Positions 7,920 through 18,452 are shown, counted from the stretch's first letter. The stretch: 64,000 nt of DNA from Roseibium algicola (GCF_001999245.1 NZ_CP019630.1:1922001-1986000), one strand, 5' to 3'. The notes: generated by a model from the sequence alone, not told the origin. Made by a program: numbers and translations.

Positions 7920-9338
7920 CTATTGCCCTTGAATGCGCGTCAGTTCTTCAGCGCCGCGGCCCGCAGCCCAGAGGCCTTTCAAATGCCCGTCCGCCATGAC
8001 CGCGTAAACCACCGGCGTCTTGTCGCCCCAGTCCACTGTCAGTACGTTGCCGTCCAGTTCACCCACGCCGCGATAGCTGTCGGTGCCGACTGTCCAGATC
8101 AGCGTGAATGTCCGGCCCTGCTGCGTCAACACGACCGTACCGTCATATGTCGTGCCGTCCGGGTTTCGGCCGGCAACCGAATAATTGCCAGTCAGCCCTT
8201 CCGCCTCGACCGGTGCAGTGCGCGAATAGAGCGTCAGCTTTTCGCTGGCCGAGCCGTCCGCCCATTCACCGTCCAGCGTTTCCGCGCCAGTGAAGGAATA
8301 GACGACAGGGTGCTTGTCTCCCCAGTTGACCACCAGCATGCGGCCGGCGAACTCGCCGACGCCGGTGAAGACGTCGGTTCCGATCCACCAGGTAAGCCGC
8401 ACATTCCGGTCTTCCGGCGTGATTGCCAGCATGCCGTCGTAGGTCGTTCCGTTCGGGTTGGTTCCCTCGACCCGGTAGACACCCGAGATCTGGCGGGCCG
8501 GACCGGTGCGCGCGGTGCTCTCCTTGAGCGCGGTTCCGATTGCCGCAAGAGCGGCCATCTTGGGCACCGATCCCGCCGGATTATCAGTGCTGCCGTCAAC
8601 GAAGGTAAAATCTCCGAAGAAGGACGAGGAAATCCAGGGCGTTTGCTGGCCGTTCGTTTCCTGGAAGACACCCTTCAGCGTGCGCTTGAAGGTTTCTTCC
8701 AGATTGAGCGCCGGGGTCGCGATGGCGCTGGCCAGATGCTTGGTGAAAGGGCTGTTGCTGCCCTGCCCGTCCAGAGCCACGGAGCCAGGTGACGTCGAAT
8801 ACGAGACGAACAGGCGCGCATTGCTGTCGATCCGCGACAGGCCGGACGATGCCCCACCGAGGGGATTGTTGCGGCAAGCGTCCAGTACGACGATGTTGAG
8901 CCCGTCATGGGACGACGTCATTACTTCCACGGCCTCGCTGACCGCGACCGACTGCTGCTGCAGGACTTCGTCCGCCGGCGCATCCCCAGCCACAGGCAGC
9001 AGGTAGTTTTCGCCCTTAATCTGGATACCGTGGCCGGCGTAATAGAACAGGCCGACGCCACCCTCCTTTTTCAGCCGATCACCGAAGGCCCGGATCGCCT
9101 GTTCCATGGCATCACGGTTGGCGTCAGTCTGAAGGATGACCTCGAAGCCGGCCTTGTCGAGGGCGCGGGCGATGGCCAGAGCGTCATTGACCGGATTGGC
9201 GAGCGGGCCATAGCCATATTGCGCGTTTCCGATCACAAGCGCAGTGCGTTGTTCGCTTGCGTGCGAAGAGACTATCAGTCCGAGGACGGTCCAGACGACA
9301 AGAACAACCGAAAGGGCATAACGCTTTATGGCGTTCAT
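7920..9338 (-). CDS. Exported caspase-like (peptidase C14) protein with two C-terminal beta-rich repeats
   Basis: A 472-residue protein. Residues 1-28 are a signal peptide or anchor. Residues 31-250 are a caspase/metacaspase p20-like fold: RTALVIGNAQY at the first strand, catalytic His103 in YYAGHG and Cys155 in LDACRNNP. The C-terminus is a tandem duplication, residues 284-373 and 382-472, sharing NPxGTTYDG, GTDxxxGVGE, WGDKxPVVY and a final GxWA. The repeats may bind ligand or scaffold the protease. The gene sits 23 bp upstream of the SDR gene inside the TCA cluster. Intact catalytic residues predict a cysteine peptidase cutting after basic residues, as in metacaspases; the target is unknown. 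Confidence 0.85.
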   Translation of the reverse strand: MNAIKRYALSVVLVVWTVLGLIVSSHASEQRTALVIGNAQYGYGPLANPVNDALAIARALDKAGFEVILQTDANRDAMEQAIRAFGDRLKKEGGVGLFYYAGHGIQIKGENYLLPVAGDAPADEVLQQQSVAVSEAVEVMTSSHDGLNIVVLDACRNNPLGGASSGLSRIDSNARLFVSYSTSPGSVALDGQGSNSPFTKHLASAIATPALNLEETFKRTLKGVFQETNGQQTPWISSSFFGDFTFVDGSTDNPAGSVPKMAALAAIGTALKESTARTGPARQISGVYRVEGTNPNGTTYDGMLAITPEDRNVRLTWWIGTDVFTGVGEFAGRMLVVNWGDKHPVVYSFTGAETLDGEWADGSASEKLTLYSRTAPVEAEGLTGNYSVAGRNPDGTTYDGTVVLTQQGRTFTLIWTVGTDSYRGVGELDGNVLTVDWGDKTPVVYAVMADGHLKGLWAAGRGAEELTRIQGQ

Positions 9339-9385
9339 ATTCCTGTTTCTCCTGACCGTCTCACACCGTGTCGGCGATGATCCGA

Positions 9386-10000
9386 TTATTGCTCCGCCAG
9401 AGCCAGCCGCAAGCCGAACCCGGCAAAGGTTGCAGCCACGGTCCGGCGCATCCAGACCATCACGCGATCACTCTTCAACACTTTCTCGCCGACCAGTGAA
9501 GCAAACGCGCCATAGATGACAAAGACAACGAAGGTCATTGCCATGAAGACGCCGCCCATCAGCAGCATGTCGAGCGTTGGATTGACGGCATCATGGCTGA
9601 CGAATTGCGGCAGGAAGGCGAGGAAGAATACCGTCAGCTTGGGATTGAGGATGTTGATCAGGAAGCCGGTGCGCGCCGTTGCAAGGAAGCTCTTGCGCGA
9701 ACCCCTGTCAGCTTTCAGTTCCATCGGTCCGCTGTCTTTCAGCGTCTGCCAGGCGAGGTAGAGAAGATAGGCGACACCGGCGTATTTCACGCCCTGGAAT
9801 ACCAGGGCACTGGTGTGCATCAGCGCCGCCAGGCCCACGACGGACGCCAGAATTGCGGGAATGATACCGAGGGTGCAGCCGAAGGCCGCGGCAACGGATG
9901 CCTGACGGCCTCTGCCAAGTCCGACGGCAACCGTATAAACAACACCGGTGCCCGGAACAAGCACCACGACAAGAGCAGTAATCAGAAATTCCAGGCTCAC
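9386..10000 (-). CDS. LysE/RhtB family amino-acid exporter
   Basis: A 204-residue, about six-TM inner-membrane exporter. The N-terminal VVLVPGTGVVYTVAVGLGRG matches the family signature PGPxxxxxxxxGxxxG with Thr in place of the second Pro-region residue, and NPKLTVFFLAFLPQFV is the conserved TM4 motif. Substrates in the family are neutral or basic amino acids such as homoserine, threonine and lysine; none can be assigned here. It lies between sucB and the caspase-like gene, same strand, with 47 bp to the latter. Confidence 0.88.
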   Translation of the reverse strand: MSLEFLITALVVVLVPGTGVVYTVAVGLGRGRQASVAAAFGCTLGIIPAILASVVGLAALMHTSALVFQGVKYAGVAYLLYLAWQTLKDSGPMELKADRGSRKSFLATARTGFLINILNPKLTVFFLAFLPQFVSHDAVNPTLDMLLMGGVFMAMTFVVFVIYGAFASLVGEKVLKSDRVMVWMRRTVAATFAGFGLRLALAEQ

Positions 10001-10136
10001 AATGCGGCTCCTCCTGGGCCAGACCGACGGGCATTCAACCGCGAGAGCTGGAACGCCGCTGGCCAGGCAACCTTAAAATGTCCGGGCACCCTGCCGGGGC
10101 GTTCCCGGCAAGGCACAAGCTAGGCACTGAACCGGA

Positions 10137-11657
10137 TCAGAGATCCAGAACCAGACGCTGCGGATCTTCCAGGCTTTCCTTGACGCGAACCAGGAAGGTC
10201 ACGGCTTCCTTGCCGTCGACAATCCGGTGGTCATAGGAGAGCGCCAGATACATCATCGGGCGGATAACCACCTGGCCGTTCACAGCCATCGGACGTTCCT
10301 GGATCTTGTGCATGCCCAGGATACCGGACTGCGGCGCGTTCAGGATCGGCGAAGACATCAGCGAACCATACACCCCGCCATTGGAGATGGTGAAGGTGCC
10401 GCCGGACATATCAGCCATGCCCAGCTTGCCGTCGCGTGCCTTGCGGCCGAGGTTGCCGATTTCCTGCTCGATCTCGGCGATGGACATCTGGTCCGCGTCG
10501 CGCACAACCGGAACCACAAGGCCCTTGTCCGTGCCAACGGCGACGCCGATGTGGCAGAAGTTCTTGTAGATGATGTCGGTGCCGTCGATCTCGGCATTGA
10601 CTGCCGGGATCTCTTTCAGCGCATGGGTCACCGCCTTGGTGAAGAAGCCCATGAAGCCGAGCTTGACGCCGTGTTTCTTCTCAAACAGGTCCTTGTACTG
10701 CTTGCGCAGTTCCATGACCGGGCCCATGTCCACTTCGTTGTAGGTGGTAAGCATGGCCGCGGAGTTCTGTGCGTCCTTCAGGCGGCGCGCAATGGTCTGG
10801 CGCAGCTTGGTCATGCGAACGCGTTCTTCGCGAATTTCGTCCTGGGCGGCAACCGGGCCACGGGCAACGGGAGCAGCCGACGGGGCTGACGACGAAGAGG
10901 TTGCACCGGAGGCGATCGCGTTGATGACGTCTTCCTTCAGTACCTGACCACGCTTGCCGGACCCGGCAACCTGGTCGGCGGAAAGGTTGTTTTCAGCCAT
11001 CATCTTCTGAGCAGACGGAGCCGGCGGCATGGAAGACCCACCGCTTGCGGCCGGAGCGGACGCAGCCGGTGCAGCGGCTGCCGGAGCAGCAGCAGCACCT
11101 TCGCCTGACGGATCGATCTGGCAGAGCAGAACGCCGGGTTCCACGGTCGTACCGGTTTCGACTGCGATCTTGACGATGGTGCCGGCAACCGGGGCCGGAA
11201 CTTCCTGGGCCGCCTTGTCGGTTTCCAGTTCCACCAGCGTGTCGTCGGCCTTGACGACATCACCGACCTTCACGCTCCATTCGCCGACTTCCGCCTCGGT
11301 GACGGATTCGCCTGCGCTCGGCGTGACGACATCAACCAGCTGGGCCTTTTCGGATTTGGTTTCGGCCTTGGCGTCAGCCTTTGCCGGAGCCGCTTCAGCC
11401 TTCGCGGCCGGAGCACCGGCGCCTTCTGCGATCTGACCGAGCAGGGCGCCAACTTCAACGGTGTCGCCTTCCTTGACCACGATGCTTTCCAGCGTGCCCG
11501 CGGCCGGTGCCGGAACTTCGACGGTTACCTTGTCGGTTTCCAGTTCCACAAGGGGCTCGTCCTGGCTGACGGCGTCGCCCGGTTTCTTGAACCACTGCGC
11601 AATAGTCGCTTCGGAAACGGATTCACCCAGCGTGGGGACGCGAATTTCGGTTGCCAT
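10137..11657 (-). CDS. sucB: 2-oxoglutarate dehydrogenase E2, dihydrolipoyl succinyltransferase, with two lipoyl domains
   Basis: A 506-residue E2 core of the 2-oxoglutarate dehydrogenase complex, transferring succinyl from lipoamide to CoA. Domains in order: lipoyl domain 1 (residues 1-78, lipoyl-Lys43 in ETDKVTVEV), an Ala/Lys/Glu-rich linker, lipoyl domain 2 (about 106-182, Lys148 in ETDKAAQEV), an Ala-rich linker, the E3-binding domain (about 212-250), and the catalytic domain ending with [12 protein letters not shown]. Most SucB proteins have one lipoyl domain and about 400 residues. It follows sucA by 64 bp. Confidence 0.96.
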   Translation of the reverse strand: MATEIRVPTLGESVSEATIAQWFKKPGDAVSQDEPLVELETDKVTVEVPAPAAGTLESIVVKEGDTVEVGALLGQIAEGAGAPAAKAEAAPAKADAKAETKSEKAQLVDVVTPSAGESVTEAEVGEWSVKVGDVVKADDTLVELETDKAAQEVPAPVAGTIVKIAVETGTTVEPGVLLCQIDPSGEGAAAAPAAAAPAASAPAASGGSSMPPAPSAQKMMAENNLSADQVAGSGKRGQVLKEDVINAIASGATSSSSAPSAAPVARGPVAAQDEIREERVRMTKLRQTIARRLKDAQNSAAMLTTYNEVDMGPVMELRKQYKDLFEKKHGVKLGFMGFFTKAVTHALKEIPAVNAEIDGTDIIYKNFCHIGVAVGTDKGLVVPVVRDADQMSIAEIEQEIGNLGRKARDGKLGMADMSGGTFTISNGGVYGSLMSSPILNAPQSGILGMHKIQERPMAVNGQVVIRPMMYLALSYDHRIVDGKEAVTFLVRVKESLEDPQRLVLDL

Positions 11658-11696
11658 GGTCGCCTTCTCTTAAAATTACCTGGCCAAATTTTTGAA

Positions 11697-11716
11697 AGAG
11701 GGCCCGAAGGCCCTCT
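11697..11716 (-). other. Intercistronic UUCG-loop hairpin between sucA and sucB
   Basis: AGAGGGC (11697-11703) and GCCCTCT (11710-11716) form a stem whose minus-strand RNA loop is CUUCGG, an exceptionally stable tetraloop context. The tail UCAAAAAUUU is a poor U-tract, so partial termination or a 3'-end protecting role are both possible. Confidence 0.65.
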
Positions 11717-11721
11717 TGTGA

Positions 11722-14709
11722 CTAACTTCCCAGAGCCTCTTCGAGGAACGCCTGCAACTGCGCCAGATGCGAGGACATCAGGCCGGTTGCGGTCGATGCC
11801 ATCGCATTGCGGCCAGCATAGCGCGGGCGCTTGTGCTTGGCGTCGATCTGCTCCAGGACCCATTCGATGTAGGACTCGACGAAGAACCAGCTGCCCATGT
11901 TCTTGGGCTCTTCCTGACACCAGACCATTTCGGCCTGCGGGAAGCGCGCCAGTTCCAGCATCAGCGCCTTTTTCGGGAACGGATAGAGCTGTTCGACGCG
12001 GAGCAGGTAGACGTCGTTGACGCCACGCTTTTCACGCTCTTCGAACAGATCGTAGTAGACCTTGCCCGAGCACATCACGACGCGCCGGATCTTGTCGTCT
12101 GAAACCAGCTTGCCTTCCGAATTCAGGTTGGGCCCCCAGTCGTCCCACAACAGACGGTGGAAGGAGGACTCCGGACCGAGTTCCTGCAGCGTGGATACCG
12201 CCTTCTTGTGACGCAGCAAGGATTTCGGCGTCATGAGGATAAGCGGCTTGCGGATATCGCGGCGCAGCTGACGACGCAGGATGTGGAAGTAGTTCGACGG
12301 CGTCGAACAATTCGCAACCTGCATGTTGTCTTCAGCGCAAAGCTGGAGGTAACGCTCCAGACGGGCGGAAGAGTGCTCAGGTCCCTGACCTTCGTAGCCA
12401 TGCGGCAGCAGGCAGACGAGGCCGGACATGCGCAGCCACTTGCGCTCACCCGAAGAGATGAACTGGTCGAACACCACCTGGGCGCCGTTGGCGAAATCGC
12501 CGAACTGGGCTTCCCAAAGGGTCAGAGCACGCGGCTCTGCCAGCGAGTAGCCATATTCGAAGCCGAGCACGGCTTCTTCCGAGAGCATCGAGTTGATGAC
12601 CTCGTAGCGCTGCTGATCGGGAGAGACGTTGTTGAGCGGAATGTACCGGCTCTCGTCTTCCTGATCGTACAGAACCGAATGGCGCTGCGAGAACGTGCCG
12701 CGTTCGCAATCCTGACCGGACAGGCGCACCGGGTGGCCTTCCTTCAGCAGCGAACCGAAGGCAAGCGCTTCAGCGGTAGCCCAGTCGATGCCTTCGCCGG
12801 TCTCGATCATGCGCTCGCGCTGGTTCATGAAGCGCGCGATCGTGCGGTGGATGTTGAAACCGTCCGGCACGTGGGTCAGAGCCCGGCCGATCGACTTCAG
12901 TTCATCCATCGGCAGACCGGTTTCACCGCGACGCGGATCGTCTTCGTCGTCGGCCCGTTTCATGCCTGCCCACTTGCCGTCCAGCCAGTCGGCCTTGTTC
13001 GGCTTGAAGGCCTGGCCGGCATCGAACTCGTCGTCCAGATGCTTGCGCCAGTCGGCTTTCATGTGCTCGACTTCGTCCTGCGTCAGAACACCTTCCTTGA
13101 TCAGGCGTTCCGAGTAGAGCTGCAGCGTCGTCGCATGCTTGCGGATCTTGCGGTACATGATCGGCTGCGTGAACGCCGGCTCGTCGCCCTCGTTGTGGCC
13201 GAAGCGGCGATAGCAGATCATGTCGATGACCACCGGACGATGGAACGTCTGGCGATATTCGATCGCGATCTTGGCCGCAAAGACGACGGCTTCCGGATCA
13301 TCCGCGTTGACGTGGAAGATCGGCGCCTCGATGACCTTCGCCATATCCGACGGATAGGGCGAAGACCGCGAGAAGCGCGGGTTGGTGGTGAAGCCGATCT
13401 GGTTGTTGATGATCACATGGACCGAACCGCCGGTGCGGTGGCCACGCAGCGCGGACAGGCCAAAGCATTCCGCAACAACGCCCTGGCCGGCGAATGCGGC
13501 GTCGCCGTGCAGCAGCAGCGGCAGAACCGTGCCGCGGTCGATTTCGGTCGTGTCGACGAAGTTGCCGTTCTCGTCGGCAGCCAGCTGATCCTGCTTGGCG
13601 CGCGCCTTGCCCAGAACCACCGGGTTGACGATTTCCAGGTGCGAGGGGTTTGCCGTCAGCGACAGGTGCACGTCGTTGCCGTCGAACGTCCGGTCGGAAG
13701 ACGCGCCGAGGTGATACTTCACGTCGCCGGAGCCTTCCACATCGTCCGGCGCGTAGGAGCCGCCCTTGAACTCGTGGAAGATTGCCCGGTGCGGCTTGGC
13801 CATCACCTGGGAAAGCACGTTCAGGCGGCCGCGGTGGGCCATGCCGAACACGATTTCCTTCAGGCCCATGGAGCCGCCGCGTTTGATGATCTGTTCCAGC
13901 GCCGGGATCAGCGCTTCACCGCCATCCAGACCGAAGCGCTTGGTGCCGGTGTATTTGACGTCCAGAAACTTTTCGAAACCTTCGGCTTCGACCAGCTTGT
14001 TCAGGATCGCCTTCTTGCCTTCCGTAGTGAAGGCAACCTGCTTGTCCGGACCTTCAATGCGCTCCTGGATCCAGGCCTTGGCCGCCGGATCGGAGATATG
14101 CATGAACTCGACACCCAGCGTCGAGCAATAGGTCCGCTTCAGGATGTCCATCATCTCGCGGATGGTGGCGTATTCCAGACCCAGCACGTGGTCGATGAAG
14201 ATCTTGTGGTCCCAGTCGGCTTCGGTGAAGCCGTAGGAGGAGGGATGCAGCTCCTCGTGATCGCCCTTGCCGGCCAGGCCGAGGGGGTCGAGATCTGCAT
14301 GAAGATGGCCGCGCATGCGATAGGCGCGGATCATCATCAGGGCGCGAACGGAATCGCGGGTCGCCTGATGAACTTCCTGATCCGAAACCGGCTCGCCCTT
14401 GGCTTCAGCCTTCTTTTTCAGTTTGTCGCCGAGCTTCTGCTCAATCGGGCCCCAGTTGCCGTCGAATGCATTGACGAGGTCGCCATTGGCCTCGATCGGC
14501 CAGTCCTTGCGTTTCCAGGTCGCCCCGCGAGCCTCTTTCAGCACTGCTTCCTTCTCGTCCTGGAAGGCCGCAAAGAAGTCCTGCCACTCGGCGTCGACCG
14601 AGCTGGGATCTGTCTTGTACTGTGCGTAGAGGTCTTCGATATAGGCTGCGTTGGCGCCGTAAAGCAACGACGTCAGTGCGAATACGTTGTTCGCTTCCTG
14701 CCGTGCCAT
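11722..14709 (-). CDS. sucA: 2-oxoglutarate dehydrogenase E1 component
   Basis: A 995-residue thiamine-diphosphate enzyme that decarboxylates 2-oxoglutarate and reductively succinylates SucB. The N-terminal segment with YIEDLYAQYKTDPSSV is the E2-binding region; the GMAHRGRLNVL motif and GDAAFAGQGVV followed by the NNQIGFTTNP loop mark the ThDP/Mg site; the C-terminal half carries the LLPHGYEGQGPEHSS signature. Length is normal. Start ATG 14709 has AAAGGA close upstream. Fourth enzyme gene of the mdh-suc cluster. Confidence 0.98.
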   Translation of the reverse strand: MARQEANNVFALTSLLYGANAAYIEDLYAQYKTDPSSVDAEWQDFFAAFQDEKEAVLKEARGATWKRKDWPIEANGDLVNAFDGNWGPIEQKLGDKLKKKAEAKGEPVSDQEVHQATRDSVRALMMIRAYRMRGHLHADLDPLGLAGKGDHEELHPSSYGFTEADWDHKIFIDHVLGLEYATIREMMDILKRTYCSTLGVEFMHISDPAAKAWIQERIEGPDKQVAFTTEGKKAILNKLVEAEGFEKFLDVKYTGTKRFGLDGGEALIPALEQIIKRGGSMGLKEIVFGMAHRGRLNVLSQVMAKPHRAIFHEFKGGSYAPDDVEGSGDVKYHLGASSDRTFDGNDVHLSLTANPSHLEIVNPVVLGKARAKQDQLAADENGNFVDTTEIDRGTVLPLLLHGDAAFAGQGVVAECFGLSALRGHRTGGSVHVIINNQIGFTTNPRFSRSSPYPSDMAKVIEAPIFHVNADDPEAVVFAAKIAIEYRQTFHRPVVIDMICYRRFGHNEGDEPAFTQPIMYRKIRKHATTLQLYSERLIKEGVLTQDEVEHMKADWRKHLDDEFDAGQAFKPNKADWLDGKWAGMKRADDEDDPRRGETGLPMDELKSIGRALTHVPDGFNIHRTIARFMNQRERMIETGEGIDWATAEALAFGSLLKEGHPVRLSGQDCERGTFSQRHSVLYDQEDESRYIPLNNVSPDQQRYEVINSMLSEEAVLGFEYGYSLAEPRALTLWEAQFGDFANGAQVVFDQFISSGERKWLRMSGLVCLLPHGYEGQGPEHSSARLERYLQLCAEDNMQVANCSTPSNYFHILRRQLRRDIRKPLILMTPKSLLRHKKAVSTLQELGPESSFHRLLWDDWGPNLNSEGKLVSDDKIRRVVMCSGKVYYDLFEEREKRGVNDVYLLRVEQLYPFPKKALMLELARFPQAEMVWCQEEPKNMGSWFFVESYIEWVLEQIDAKHKRPRYAGRNAMASTATGLMSSHLAQLQAFLEEALGS

Positions 14710-14717
14710 GTCCTTTA

Positions 14718-14734
14718 GCGGAGGTATCCTCCGC
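14718..14734 (-). other. Intercistronic hairpin just upstream of the sucA ribosome site
   Basis: GCGGAGG (14718-14724) and CCTCCGC (14728-14734) form a perfect 7-bp stem with a three-base loop, ending one to two bases before the AAAGGA of sucA. A 13-mer TTAGGCGGGCCCG at 14743-14755, next to it, is repeated exactly after mdh (17412-17424). The position suggests mRNA processing or translational tuning of sucA; there is no U-tract in the transcribed direction. Confidence 0.55.
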
Positions 14735-14915
14735 CCTTTTGTTTAGGCGGGCCCGAAAAATTGACCCGCGGCCGGTTTCCCTACAATGGCCGATGGTTTC
14801 CACCGACCCCTCGAAAAATGGTTACGGCACGTCAACCGCGCCGGAACCCATCCTTTCATCATGCGACAGGAAACGTAAACAGTTTCCGTCCCCATCGCTA
14901 AAGATTCTTGCAGAA

Positions 14916-15824
14916 TCAGCCCTTCAAGACTTCGAGAAGGGTCTCGCCGAGCTTCGCAGGAGACGGTGACACCTTGATGCCAGCAGCTTCCATCGCAGCG
15001 ATCTTGTCTTCTGCACCGCCCTTGCCGCCTGAAATAACGGCACCGGCGTGGCCCATGGTACGGCCCGGAGGCGCTGTCCGTCCGGCGATGAAACCAGCCA
15101 TCGGCTTGGACCGGCCGCGCTTGGCTTCGTCCTTCAGGAACTGCGCCGCGTCTTCTTCCGCGGAGCCACCGATTTCGCCGATCATGATGATCGACTGGGT
15201 TTCGTCGTCGGCCAGGAACATTTCCAGGACGTCGATGAACTCGGTGCCCTTGACCGGGTCGCCGCCGATGCCGACAGCCGTCGTCTGGCCGAGGCCGGCA
15301 TTTGTGGTCTGGAAGACAGCTTCATAAGTAAGGGTGCCGGAGCGGGAAACAACACCGACGGAGCCTTTCTTGAAGATGGAGCCCGGCATGATGCCGATCT
15401 TGCATTCTTCCGGGGTCAGGATGCCCGGGCAGTTCGGGCCGAGGAGGCGCGACTTGGATTTCTCCAGCTTGGCCTTGACCTTGACCATGTCGGCAACCGG
15501 GATGCCCTCGGTGATGCAGACGATAAACGGAACTTCCGCTTCGATGGCCTCGATGATCGCTGCGCCCGCGCCTGCCGGCGGAACGTAGATCACGGAGGCG
15601 TCGGCACCGGTTGCTTCCCTGGCTTCGCCTACGGTCGCATAGATCGGCAGGGATGCAGCGCTGTCGACACCGGAAGACCAGGTCTCGCCACCCTTTTTCG
15701 GGTGCACGCCGGCGACCATCTTGGTGCCGTAATACTCAAGCGCCTGTTCGGTGTGGAACGTGCCGGTCTTGCCGGTCAGGCCCTGAACGATGATTTTCGT
15801 GTCTTTATTGACGAGGATAGACAT
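14916..15824 (-). CDS. sucD: Succinate-CoA ligase, alpha subunit
   Basis: A 302-residue subunit that binds CoA and carries the phosphohistidine. The CoA-binding N-terminus contains [13 protein letters not shown], the [10 protein letters not shown] segment is conserved, and the active-site His lies in [18 protein letters not shown]. With SucC it converts succinyl-CoA to succinate with substrate-level phosphorylation. The ATG follows the stop of the small membrane-protein gene by three bases, so translation of the two is probably coupled. Confidence 0.98.
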   Translation of the reverse strand: MSILVNKDTKIIVQGLTGKTGTFHTEQALEYYGTKMVAGVHPKKGGETWSSGVDSAASLPIYATVGEAREATGADASVIYVPPAGAGAAIIEAIEAEVPFIVCITEGIPVADMVKVKAKLEKSKSRLLGPNCPGILTPEECKIGIMPGSIFKKGSVGVVSRSGTLTYEAVFQTTNAGLGQTTAVGIGGDPVKGTEFIDVLEMFLADDETQSIIMIGEIGGSAEEDAAQFLKDEAKRGRSKPMAGFIAGRTAPPGRTMGHAGAVISGGKGGAEDKIAAMEAAGIKVSPSPAKLGETLLEVLKG

Positions 15825-15827
15825 CTA

Positions 15828-16136
15828 TCATGTTTCCTTCGTATTGGCGGCACGCTGTCTAGACCGAGGTCCTGCAATGTAAATAACCAGAGATACAATG
15901 CAGGCAGCAGTCAGATTATATGCAACGGTAATGTAGGCTGCTCGAGCAATATCAAAGTCCTCCAGAAAATAGCTCGTCCATACGACAAGGCACAAAACTG
16001 TTGAAACGGCGATAATCACTTTAGAAACCAAGACTTCCTTTCGAACCGTCCATTTTCTACGCCCTACAATGGCAACCCATAAAGTCATCAATGCCGGACT
16101 ATAGAGGAGCAGTAGGACCAAAAGCCCAAATACCAT
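15828..16136 (-). CDS. Small three-TM membrane protein inserted between sucC and sucD
   Basis: A 102-residue protein with hydrophobic helices at about residues 1-20, 37-58 and 66-88 and a basic C-terminal tail (GPRSRQRAANTK). No family recognised. Start ATG 16136 lies 21 bp after the sucC stop, with GGAGG 12 bases upstream (long spacing); its stop is three bases before the sucD ATG. Base composition is visibly AT-richer than the flanking suc genes, which suggests a later insertion or weak codon selection. It separates two genes that are normally adjacent, yet the tight spacing argues that it is translated. Confidence 0.6.
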   Translation of the reverse strand: MVFGLLVLLLLYSPALMTLWVAIVGRRKWTVRKEVLVSKVIIAVSTVLCLVVWTSYFLEDFDIARAAYITVAYNLTAACIVSLVIYIAGPRSRQRAANTKET

Positions 16137-16157
16137 CTATATTGCGCGCCTCCGGGC

Positions 16158-17351
16158 TTAACCTTTAACCGCTTTCACGATTTTCTGGGCGGCGTCGTCG
16201 AGATCGTCAGCGGCGATCACGTTCAGGCCGCTTTCGTTGATGATCTTCTTGCCGAGTTCCACGTTGGTGCCTTCCAGGCGAACAACGAGCGGAACCTGCA
16301 GGCCGACTTCCTTGACGGCTGCAACCACGCCTTCCGCGATCACGTCGCAGCGCATGATGCCACCGAAGATGTTGACCAGGATGCCCTTCACGTTCGGATC
16401 GGACGTGATGATCTTGAACGCGGCCGTCACCTTCTCCTTGGAAGCGCCACCGCCAACATCAAGGAAGTTGGCCGGCTCGGCGCCGTAGAGCTTGATGATG
16501 TCCATGGTCGCCATGGCAAGGCCGGCACCGTTGACCATGCAGCCGATGTCACCGTCGAGAGCGACATAGGCGAGGTCGTACTTGGAGGCCTCGATTTCCT
16601 TGTCGTCTTCCTCGGTGACGTCGCGCAGCTCCATGATGTCCGGATGACGGAACAGAGCGTTGCCGTCGAAGGAAACCTTGGCATCCAGTACGCGCAGGCG
16701 GCCGTCCTTCATGACGATCAGCGGGTTGACTTCCAGAAGGCTCATGTCCTTCTCGACGAAAGCCGTGTGCAGGATCGGGAACAGCTTCATGCCGTCTTCA
16801 CGTGCCGCATCGGTCAGTTCCAGCGCGTCGCACAGCTTGGCGGCATCGGCTTCGGTCACACCGGTTTCCGGATCGATCGGCAGGGTGACGATCTTTTCGG
16901 GGGTTTCTTCGGCAACCGCTTCAATGTCCATGCCACCTTCGGTGGAGACAACGAAAGCCGGGCGGCCAACGGTCCGGTCGACCAGAATGGAGAGGTAAAG
17001 CTCACGCTCGATGTCGGCGCCGTCTTCGATGTAGAGACGGTTGACCACCTTGCCGGCGGCACCGGTCTGTTTGGTGACCAGCGTGTTGCCGAGCATTTCC
17101 TTGGCGTTGGACGTGACTTCGTCCAGCGAGAAAGCCAGACGGACACCGCCCTTGGCATCAGCGGCCAGTTCCTTGAACTTGCCCTTGCCGCGGCCACCTG
17201 CGTGGATCTGCGACTTCACGACCCAGAGCGGGCCCGGAAGGCTCTTGGCGGCTGCTTCGGCTTCGTCGGCGGAGAAGATGGCAACGCCTTCGGCCACCGG
17301 TGCACCGTATTCCTTCAGAACGGCCTTGGCCTGGTATTCATGAATGTTCAT
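16158..17351 (-). CDS. sucC: Succinate-CoA ligase (ADP/GDP-forming), beta subunit
   Basis: A 397-residue ATP-grasp subunit. It begins with the hallmark [16 protein letters not shown], contains [16 protein letters not shown] and the nucleotide-binding ATP-grasp core, then [13 protein letters not shown] and FLDVGGGA near the CoA-ligase domain, and [14 protein letters not shown]. The ATG at 17351 was chosen over an upstream in-frame start at 17405 because it gives the family N-terminus and has GGGGGAAA as ribosome site. It follows mdh. Confidence 0.98.
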   Translation of the reverse strand: MNIHEYQAKAVLKEYGAPVAEGVAIFSADEAEAAAKSLPGPLWVVKSQIHAGGRGKGKFKELAADAKGGVRLAFSLDEVTSNAKEMLGNTLVTKQTGAAGKVVNRLYIEDGADIERELYLSILVDRTVGRPAFVVSTEGGMDIEAVAEETPEKIVTLPIDPETGVTEADAAKLCDALELTDAAREDGMKLFPILHTAFVEKDMSLLEVNPLIVMKDGRLRVLDAKVSFDGNALFRHPDIMELRDVTEEDDKEIEASKYDLAYVALDGDIGCMVNGAGLAMATMDIIKLYGAEPANFLDVGGGASKEKVTAAFKIITSDPNVKGILVNIFGGIMRCDVIAEGVVAAVKEVGLQVPLVVRLEGTNVELGKKIINESGLNVIAADDLDDAAQKIVKAVKG

Positions 17352-17374
17352 GTGTTTCCCCCGTTGTCGGAGGA

Positions 17375-17399
17375 CCGTTCTTCCCGGCAGGAAGAACGG
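17375..17399 (-). other. Intercistronic hairpin between mdh and sucC
   Basis: CCGTTCTTCC (17375-17384) and GGAAGAACGG (17390-17399) form a perfect 10-bp stem with a five-base loop. The 13-mer TTAGGCGGGCCCG (17412-17424), two bases from the mdh stop codon, is shared with the sucD-sucA spacer. There is no U-tract, so it is more likely a 3'-protecting or processing structure than a strong terminator. Confidence 0.6.
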
Positions 17400-17426
17400 C
17401 CGCAAATTCCCTTAGGCGGGCCCGGT

Positions 17427-18452
<1,026 letters not shown>

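Noticed and set aside
12157..14718. An 853-codon open frame on the plus strand opposite sucA
   Set aside because: It is the antisense shadow of the GC-rich sucA gene; its translation has no recognisable domain, and sucA is unambiguous.
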